IMG/VR virus record: IMGVR_UViG_3300045973_000529
Span: 62,001-126,000 of that record
Direction: 5' to 3' (one strand)
DNA length: 64,000 nt
From: a virus
A program made the position numbers and the translations under genes. Of this stretch, positions 54,712-62,800 are shown piece by piece (position 1 is the first letter of the stretch; each line of letters opens with the position of its first letter). The notes under the pieces were generated by a model. It was not told the origin of the DNA. It did no database searches and saw only the letters and a list, made by a program, of their open reading frames with translations.

Positions 54712-55350
54712 ATGTATAAGATCCATGCAACCCTCGCGGTTGTTCTAGCTCTTGTTTGCACCGCAGTTTTCAAGCTCGAAGTCTTGATGCCATCACCGAC
54801 GGCGAACGTCGTCATGGCCGAGAAGTCGACTACCGTCATGGGAGGCCAAGTCGCGGTGCTTGTCCCAAATGATCTGACCACATCTCAGCACCAGATCCTG
54901 AACAGGGCGTACGTGCAAGCGAAGGCCGATGGTCACCCGAATCCTGAGATCGTTCAGGGCGTTCTCCTTCAGGAGTCCAAGGCCGGTGGCATGGGTTCGT
55001 ACAAGGTTGCTGGGAACAAGGGTGACGAGTACTTCGGTCTCGGTCAGCTCAAGCTCGGCGCGACGCGCGAGGTCATGAGCACGTTCCCAGCACTCTGGAC
55101 GAAGTACGCGTTCCACACACGGACCGACGACGAGCTGAAGGCGAACTTGATTCTGAACCCGACCTTCAACATCGAGATCACCTCCAAGTACCTGCGGATC
55201 CTGCAGACCAAGTACGGGTTCAAGGGTCGTGAGCTGATGAATGCGTACAACCGCGGACCAGGTGGTGTAAAATTGGTCGGTGCCGATTACGGCTATGCAC
55301 TCAGTGCTGAGGCGAAGCTCGCCACCGCACGTCGTCAAGGAAAGCTATGA
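54712..55350 (+). CDS. Endolysin-like lytic transglycosylase with signal anchor, 212 aa
   Basis: The N-terminus (residues 6-20, A-T-L-A-V-V-L-A-L-V-C-T-A-V-F) is a signal-arrest or signal peptide. Residues 75-200 are lysozyme/SLT-like: G-V-L-L-Q-E-S-K-A-G-G (catalytic Glu88), G-L-G-Q-L-K-L-G near 113, and Y-N-R-G-P-G-G-V near 182, the usual SLT end motif. The enzyme cuts peptidoglycan glycan strands. Export through Sec would make it periplasmic. It appears to use an early-type promoter, odd for a lysis gene. A virion or superinfection role is an alternative. Confidence 0.82.
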   Translation: MYKIHATLAVVLALVCTAVFKLEVLMPSPTANVVMAEKSTTVMGGQVAVLVPNDLTTSQHQILNRAYVQAKADGHPNPEIVQGVLLQESKAGGMGSYKVAGNKGDEYFGLGQLKLGATREVMSTFPALWTKYAFHTRTDDELKANLILNPTFNIEITSKYLRILQTKYGFKGRELMNAYNRGPGGVKLVGADYGYALSAEAKLATARRQGKL

Positions 55351-55748
55351 CCAAGTTCGTTCCGAAAAGCACTGAAGTCGAGGTTGTCACCAAGTGCCGG
55401 GCCTGTGATGGGACCGGACAGAGCAATGGCGAAACTTGCCAGATCTGCGACGGTGAAGGTGTCGTGCCGTACCTTGCACCTCGCTCGATCTTCGCCATGT
55501 CGCCTGAAGAGCGGAAGGCGATCATGGAGGCCAATCCTCCTGAGGTCACCTGCATTCACGGAGCCAATGCGTACTTCGACTGGTCGTGGATGGGCTGTGG
55601 GCACGGTCAGCTTTCGTTCTCGGTCGACAGCTTCGGTCACATCACCTGCATGGATGAGCACATGGGCCGTGACCGCGTTCGCACGCTGCTGCATGCACTG
55701 GCCGATCACATCGCTGACAACGCGGTGCTGGACGGCGACGAGGTGTAA
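55347..55748 (+). CDS. Stand-alone DnaJ-type zinc-finger protein, 133 aa
   Basis: Residues 16-38 carry two C-x-x-C-x-G-x-G units, C-R-A-C-D-G-T-G (Cys17, Cys20) and C-Q-I-C-D-G-E-G (Cys31, Cys34), half of the four-repeat DnaJ cysteine-rich domain. This is the domain lacking from the two J-proteins at the left end of the window. The remaining 95 residues (with C-I-H and M-G-C-G-H) are unassigned. It could be a small zinc adaptor unrelated to DnaJ, since such motifs also occur alone in phage proteins. ATGA coupling to the endolysin gene. Confidence 0.74.
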   Translation: MTKFVPKSTEVEVVTKCRACDGTGQSNGETCQICDGEGVVPYLAPRSIFAMSPEERKAIMEANPPEVTCIHGANAYFDWSWMGCGHGQLSFSVDSFGHITCMDEHMGRDRVRTLLHALADHIADNAVLDGDEV

Positions 55749-55781
55749 CGGTTCTCCACGATCCCGAGATCGTGTTATGAT
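55745..55781 (+). promoter_or_regulatory. Extended -10 promoter with TGTAACGG element and hairpin
   Basis: TGTAACGGTT, then GTTCTC, then CACGATC-CCGA-GATCGTG (perfect 7-bp hairpin, 55757-55774), then TGTTATGAT (hexamer 55776-55781). The hairpin loop contains the CCCGA box. Confidence 0.7.
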
Positions 55782-55807
55782 GCAATCCTCGAATCAAGGA
55801 TAGCAAC

Positions 55808-56188
55808 ATGAGCTACGTTCAAGTCCCCCGCGAACTCTTCCTGGCCCGCCTCACCGAGTGCGGCTTCCAGGTGGACGAGACGCAGGAAGGCGGCGAGCTG
55901 GTCGTGACCCGCCAGCACCACAACGATGGAACGATGTTCGTGAAGATCTTCACCACGCTCCCGAAGGCTGGTGGTGATGTCCGCGCCAAGGGTGCTGACG
56001 CGATCCGCGTCGTGCTGATCTTCAAGAACGGCGATCGCTCTGGTTGCCTCATGAAGCTGCCCAAGGTTCTTCGCACCGGTTCTGCCGAGGCTGTGATCGA
56101 GCGCACGATCGAACGTGCTCGTGAAGCCTATGGCGAAGCCAATCGTCGCCACAATGAGCACGTTCTCGCTCGCCGCTCCAGGAGCTGA
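55808..56188 (+). CDS. Hypothetical protein, 126 aa
   Basis: Family not recognised. Alpha/beta: a helix near the start (R-E-L-F-L-A-R-L), strands E-L-V-V-T-R and A-I-R-V-V-L-I-F, and a basic C-terminal helix rich in Arg/Glu. Under a well-formed early-type promoter. Confidence 0.64.
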   Translation: MSYVQVPRELFLARLTECGFQVDETQEGGELVVTRQHHNDGTMFVKIFTTLPKAGGDVRAKGADAIRVVLIFKNGDRSGCLMKLPKVLRTGSAEAVIERTIERAREAYGEANRRHNEHVLARRSRS

Positions 56189-56191
56189 TTC

Positions 56192-56350
56192 ATGGATGCC
56201 TCCAACTTTCTCCTGATCCTCTTCGGGATCCTCGTGTTGTTGCTCATCGTGGCGCTCGTGATGTCGTTGTACTACAGCCACAAGTACCCATCCAAGCTGC
56301 CGCCGGCCTTTCCGAAGCAGACCAACGCCGACATCTACAAAGGACTGTGA
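56192..56350 (+). CDS. Small single-span membrane protein, 52 aa
   Basis: A 21-residue transmembrane helix (residues 6-26, F-L-L-I-L-F-G-I-L-V-L-L-L-I-V-A-L) followed by a polar, Pro- and Lys-containing tail. N-out/C-in or the reverse cannot be settled. Its location three genes after an endolysin makes a holin or spanin-related role possible. Confidence 0.58.
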   Translation: MDASNFLLILFGILVLLLIVALVMSLYYSHKYPSKLPPAFPKQTNADIYKGL

Positions 56351-56595
56351 TGCCAATCGTCAAACGTGTCCGCACCTCCACCTACGCTGTGGCCGTGATC
56401 TACGACCCGCTGCCGATGACCTTGCCCGCGAAACGCTTCGACGACTGCACGCACGAGGCTGTCGTTGCGGCCCTGGAGCGGGAATACGGCAACGATCTGA
56501 TCTGCGTCATGACGTACGATGTTCGTACGATCGATGTCGATGGTGAGCGGTTCCACTCTGACCCACAGAACAAGCGCAAGTGGAGCAAGGCATGA
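56350..56595 (+). CDS. Hypothetical protein, 81 aa
   Basis: Family not recognised. TGATG coupling with the membrane-protein gene. Alpha/beta with V-A-V-I-Y-D-P near the start and an acidic-to-basic end (D-P-Q-N-K-R-K-W-S-K). ATGA coupling to the next gene. Confidence 0.6.
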   Translation: MPIVKRVRTSTYAVAVIYDPLPMTLPAKRFDDCTHEAVVAALEREYGNDLICVMTYDVRTIDVDGERFHSDPQNKRKWSKA

Positions 56596-56702
56596 ACGAC
56601 AAGTACTCGAAGACCTGGGCCTATCGTGGCCCGTCCAAGAAGCAGATCGAAGCGATGGAACGCGCAGCGTTTCTGAGGAAGCTTCGGAAGTCCAAGTACT
56701 GA
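56592..56702 (+). CDS. Very small basic protein, 36 aa
   Basis: Starts in the ATGA overlap with the previous gene and ends just before a hairpin. Very basic (K-K-Q, R-K-L-R-K-S-K-Y). It may be a nucleic-acid-binding peptide or a by-product of coupling. Confidence 0.45.
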   Translation: MNDKYSKTWAYRGPSKKQIEAMERAAFLRKLRKSKY

Positions 56703-56717
56703 GCACCTCCTCGGTGC
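56703..56717 (+). other. Small hairpin next to terminator
   Basis: GCACC-TCCTC-GGTGC directly after the stop codon of the 36-aa gene; it may support the following terminator. Confidence 0.4.
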
Positions 56718-56724
56718 ACCAGAC

Positions 56725-56750
56725 AAAGGCCGGTTCATCCGGCCTTTTTC
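56725..56750 (+). terminator. Rho-independent terminator
   Basis: AAAGGCCGG-TTCAT-CCGGCCTTTTTC: 6-bp GC stem with a T-run. It ends the early unit before the giant virion gene. Confidence 0.85.
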
Positions 56751-56807
56751 GTTTGAGGAGACATACACCGCACCTAGGGAACTCCACCGGCACCACCTAA
56801 TGGTCGC

Positions 56808-56816
56808 CACCGTTAC
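56808..56816 (+). promoter_or_regulatory. Orphan ACCGTTACA element
   Basis: ACCGTTACA at 56808-56816 with no clear extended -10 downstream; only a late promoter follows at 56849. It may mark a cryptic or repressed promoter. Confidence 0.4.
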
Positions 56817-56848
56817 AGGTTGGTGATTTCGAGCCATTCAGTCAAGGT

Positions 56849-56856
56849 CTAAATAC
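56849..56856 (+). promoter_or_regulatory. T4-type late promoter
   Basis: CTAAATAC, 22 bases before the 56879 start. Drives the giant virion protein gene. Confidence 0.72.
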
Positions 56857-56878
56857 GGAACTTCGATGTGAATGCGCA

Positions 56879-59800
56879 ATGGCCAAAGACTACCACCTCC
56901 CGTACCTCGATCTGACCAACCTCGTTCCGAGTCAACAGCGGAACCCGATGGTCAAGTCGCTGATCGACAATCTGTTCAACCGGTTCCTGACCCAAGACGA
57001 GTCGGTTCCGCTGTATGGGTATGTGGGAGTGAAGCCAGCGTCAGTTGACGACAGCACTCCTAAGATCATGCAATCAACGGTCGAGCGTGATGTGAACTCA
57101 CTGGTTCCAGTGTTGTCGTTCACCGCTGGACAGGAGACCTTCTCGTACACGCCTCAGGACTTGATCCGCAAGGCAGAGGTGCTTGGTGTTTCAGCTGATC
57201 AGTCGTCATGGCTGTACTCGCAAGGGAACAACTACTGCCCACCGATTGATTTTGACCGGTTCACGAACTTCTTCAACTACTACTGGGTGGCGAAGGCACT
57301 ACCAACGGTGCCGGTTCTGCCGTGGAATCCAACAGCGGCACCTGAGTACTACATCATGGCTCGCCCAGCGCCAGCCGATCTGGACAAGCTGAACGTGCAT
57401 GTGGCGACCACCACGACCGTCGTGCTCACTGGCTCTGGGTACTACGATCAAACTTGGACGGTGACCTTCCTCACCCCAACTACGTTCATGATCCAAGCGA
57501 ACGGCTCCACAATTGGCTTTGCTCCAGGTGAAGATCTGCAAGGACCGTTTATTCTTCCTGATCTGCCACCAGTCAGTGCCCCAGGTCCGTACCCAACGAT
57601 CATCGACACCTTCCAATTCTCCATCGCCTCTTCAGTTGAACCACTGTTGATCTTCAACGTCGTGCGTGATGCGATCTTGGACAACAGCGGTGGACCATAC
57701 GCTTACGAAGGTTTCGAAGCGGGTGATGCTTTCCTAATCGACGCCCCATTCCTGTCGAGCACGTACTCCGTGTCGTTCAGCGGCGGCCCTGGTCAAAAGG
57801 GCAAGATCTCGGGTGTGAACTCACTGGATACGTTCCAGACAATTGACGGTCGTGTGCTGCAGGTCAATGACCGAGTGCTTGTTCGCCACGGTTCCCCGAG
57901 TGACCAAGGCATCTACGCCGTTCAATCAGGTGCCTGGGTCCGCACAGCTGATTTCGACGACAGCACTGGAACTGCCCAGGCGGGTGCTCGTGTCTTTGTT
58001 GTCAACGGCAGCCAAGCTGATACGCTGTGGGTGTCCTTTGCTTCGGGCGGCGGGTTTGGTTGGACGTCAACCGTCAACACTGTGTCGAACACGAGCAACT
58101 GGCAAGAGGGCAACTACTGGGTGCACCGTGATGCGCTGACTGGAGTTGACCTGACCAAGATCGTTCAGGCGTCTCGCCCGATCATTGAGTTCTCGGCGAA
58201 CCTCAAGCTGAACACTCGCGTCGCAAGCACCGGTCTTCCGACTGATACGGGTGGCACACTGTACGAGCAGGTCAAGACTGAGTTCAACCAGGCGCCGCTG
58301 TTCGATCTGTACCGGTATGATGGCAGCCACGCGCACTGTGTGTCGCCGATCTTCTTCTATGTCGAAGACGCGACTGAAGCTATCGACACTGTGCTGCAAC
58401 GACGTGTCAAGCACAGCTCCAATCTGTCAGGGGACTTCCTCTTTGATCACGGTCTGCGCGACACTGCTGGTCAGTTGTTCTACAAGGACACCAGCGGAGC
58501 ATTGCACTCGATTTGGCACCCTGGATACTCATCGCCGTCAGTCATCGACACGGTGTACGAAGGTGTTGGCGCTGGTACCATTGTGCTCGGCGCTGGAGCC
58601 AATGCCTTCGCGTCGCAACAGATCTGGACGCTGGTTGCTGAGACACCAACCACCTTCAGCGTCTCTGGCTCGAAGAACAAGACCCTGCCTACCCCTTACG
58701 ATGTCTTGACGGTTGGCACTCCGTATTCAAACGGGCTGTTCAACGCGACCCTCTTTGCGGGTGCTATTCCATTCGTGGCAGGTGACACTTACCAGTTCAG
58801 CTTCGGGAACTTCGAGACGACTCGGTACGTGTACCGTGAGACGAACAACCAGCTGTACGATCTGTTCGGTGGTCCTGCACTCGATTCTGATGGCATTGGC
58901 GCATGGCAGACTCCACGGATGTTCTTCCACAACTTTGCAGCTGCCAGTGGTGGTGAACTTCCGGAGGGCACGCTGTACAGCCACTTCCGAGGAATCCTTG
59001 CCAATCAACTGCCTGGAGCAGTGCAAGACAATGCGTTCGGTGGTTCCATCAAGTTGTGGTCTGAGCAAGAGAACTTGCTCGCCGCGCTGCTGATGCAGCG
59101 TGATGTGACCCCAATCAGCATGATCGACATGGCTCAACAGCAGTACCAAGTCGCGTTGAACTCTGTCACTGACATCTACCTGTCGAACATCTTGAAGTAC
59201 TTCAGCGAAGTTGAAGTGCTGAACCGGCCGTCTGACACGGCCGAGCTGCTTGATTACATCTTGGCGATCCGGGTCCAAGACAATGAAGTACGTACCGTGC
59301 TGTACGACAGCACCTCACCGGTACCTGGCTTCCCGGCAACGCTGCCGCAACTCGGTGTGCTGCCACTGGTCTTGCCTGGAGCCGTGTTTGACGATGAGCT
59401 CGGTGCGACGCTCTTCCAACACCATGATGGTCATCTGAGCTCGTTCTTCGAGCAGACCCCTGCATTCCGTGACCAGTTCCTCGGAGCAAACACGACCATT
59501 GTTCGCTCTGATGGTCTCGTGACACCAGCAGTTGGCTCATACACGACCACCGCTCCAGCAATGCCGTACAAGGGTCTGTTGTGGCAGTACCCAGGTGTGG
59601 ACACCGAGTTCCGCGTCTTTGACGTGGTGTCTGACTCCTTCATTGCTCCTGCTGCCGCTGGCCTCGTGACTGGCGACTATTGGTACAACCGCGGTGTGAA
59701 CATCCTGTATCGCTGGGCTGGCGCATGGGTCGTTGAACCGAACATGCTGGCTCCTTGGGTCACTATCAACATCGCTGAGCTGCTGAATGATCTCATCGAA

Positions 59801-62800
59801 GCTGTTGAGACCCGCCTGTACTACGGCATCTCGTCTGCTCAGCGACAGTACTTCTCTGCCAGCGATGTCAAGACCGCTGTCAATGGACCATTGGGTACAC
59901 AGCTGCAGCGTGAGCTCGCGACCTGGGCGGCGCAGAATCAGTTTGACCCGTTGGCACCTGACTTCGTGAGCACTGACGCATTCACGTGGAACTACAGCTC
60001 TAGCACGCTCATGGCCGCGATGACGCCGCCGTTTCCAGCTCGCTGGTTTGACGTTCTACGCGCCCACCAGGCAACGTTCGGCGCGCTGGTGATTCCGACC
60101 GCTCGCCCAAATCTCGAGCCGTGGAAGCTGCTCGGGAACCCTACCAAGCCATCGACTTGGGATACGACGTGGAAGAATCCTGTCACTCCAAGCGACGTGG
60201 CTGCTGATGCTTCGTACGCAAACAGCTGGAACGTGACGGTGGTGAAGTACTCGGCAACAAACATCACCACCGCGTTGACTGGGCTTCCAACGATCGACGG
60301 CGTCGTTCTGTCAGCTGGACAGGCCGTGCTATTGGTCAGTGAAGGTGTCGCCGCCAACAATGGGGTTTGGGTCGTCTCCTCTGGTCCTTGGACTCGCAGC
60401 GCTGTGGTGCCAATGACACTGCACACGGTGGTCACCGTCGATCGTGGTACGCTCTTCAGTGGCACCTCATGGGCGCTGACAACGGTTACTCCACTGACGT
60501 TCACGCAAATTCGACTGTGGAAGTCGACGATGTGGACATCCATTGCTGCATCACGTCCAACTTTGAAGCTCTCTGTCGATGTGAATCGCGATGCTCTGCT
60601 GCCACCGTACGTGTCGGCTTCGCTCCCGTGGTCGTCGAACGCACTGACAACCACGATGCCGTCGAATCCGTCAGCAGCATACACCTTCGGCCAGAACTCA
60701 CCAGTTGAAACCGTCTGGAAGAAGACGGTCGACTATCGGTATGCCCTTGCGCGTGCTCTCTTCCGTTCAGCACCACTGTCGTTCCTTGGGAACTGCTGGG
60801 GCTTCGAGTGGCAAGAGGTCGATGGCATCCTGTACGACGGCTTCGACATGGCAATGCCAGGGCAACCGAACTTCAGGCTCCATGGTGACACCATCAGCGA
60901 CGTGACCAGAACCGCTCCTTTCACCGCTGGGCTCATCACCAGCACCGCTGCTTACACGCTGACCATCAAGCATGACGGGTACACTGCAGCTCGTCGTCAG
61001 GCGTTCTCTGTGTATGACCAGAACGGTGTGTTCGTGACGACACTGCTTGAGGGTGTTGCCACTTCGATGTCCAATGCTGGCTTCACCTTCACGAACGTGA
61101 AGATCGAAGACGAAGGCAAGCCATTCCGTGTCGGTGACACTTTCACCGTGACTGGCAGCGCAAACGGCACCGGTCTCTCTGCCGTGCTGACACAGGCGAA
61201 CTACCACCAGATCAATGGCTTTGGCCAGACGTTCACACAAGCTCTGCGTGCCTCGAGCATCGACACCAGCGCTGGGTACGCTATTCAGGCCTTCAGGAAC
61301 TTCAACGTCAATCTCGGTTACCGCGCTGGTGGCCTCGTGAACACTGATGATCTGCGTGTGTACTCTGAGAGCGTTGAGCTTCCAAGCTCGTCGTATCAGC
61401 TGCGCTTCAAGAAGTCACAGTACGCGAACGATCTTTGGCTACAAGCCCTCCGTATCACCGTGGTGCAGCCAGGGGCGGCTACCGTTCAGGGTGATCGGTA
61501 CTATCCGGCTGGTGATGCCAGTGACTGGGTGTTCCGCATTGAAGGGTACAACACCCGGTATCTCGGACTGCAGTACTACCCGCTCGGTGGCGAGTACAGC
61601 ACCTTCAATGCGCTGAGCAAGGCACACACTACTCTTGCGTGGAAGCACCACTCTGACAAGCTTGGCACCCCAATCAGCACACAACTACCGCTGATCGTTA
61701 CTGGGCTGCAGAACGTCGTGAACATTCTGTTTGGCTACGCACTGAAGCTTGAGGAAGACGGCTGGGTGTTCAACGATCCAGATGCCTCGAACATCGACGA
61801 AGCGACTGGTCGTGTCCGGAACTGGCAGCTCGAAATCGAGAAGCTGGTGGATGCAGTGTACACTGGTCTGACGTTTGGTCAGGGTCATGTCTGCAATCCG
61901 TTCATTGACAAGGTGTGGCTCCAACAGCCAACAGGACTGTTGGCATCGTTCAGTGACACATCGCTGTTTGATGTGCATGCGCACCCAGCAGTGTTCGACA
62001 CTCTTGGGGTGAAGCTCAAGACCGATGATCTGACGGTGCTGCGTCAGCGCGGTGTTTCGCGTATCAGCGCTTCAGTTCCAATGTTCAGTGTGCACGCACA
62101 GGTCGATGAGTACGAGCACTTGTTCGTGTTCAATGACCTCTCATCGCCAAGCACAGGTGAAGGCACGATCTACGATCCGTTCTCGGGTGCTCGAGTTGTG
62201 ATGCTGAAGTTGAACGGTCGTCGTCAAGGACCTGGTACCATGCGGCCTGAGTTTGGTGGTCACTACATGTCAGGTGATGAAGTTCGTAAGAACTTCCAAG
62301 CTGCAACTCAGACGATTTCGAAGTACTATGACGCGGATGCAGTGTTCGAAGATGAGCTCAGCACCCGTCACGCGTTGGCGCTGCTCGGCTTCTCACCCAA
62401 GCAGTACATGACTGATCTCGATCTGAACAACAACACGCAGTTCAACTTCTGGCGTGGTCTGATCCAGATGAAGGGAACGAACGCCTCGATCGGTGCGTTC
62501 CTGAACAACGACCGCTTCGAAGACGCAAAGATCGACGAGTACTGGGCGTACAAGGTCGCTGAGTACGGTGACTCGCGCTCAAAGATCTTCCCTGAACTGA
62601 AGCTCACGGTTGATGACACCCTGCAGCAGTTCACGAAGTTCTTGTTTGACGACGCACCTGCCGCTGACTTCACTTCTTTCGTGCTGATCAAGTCAAGTGA
62701 CGAGACACGTTGGTTCACGCTTGACGACCTGTCTGACACCCCTGTGACCTTCGAGGCACAGGTTGTTGGCACGTACAGCGCGGATGTTAGCCCAGCGACC

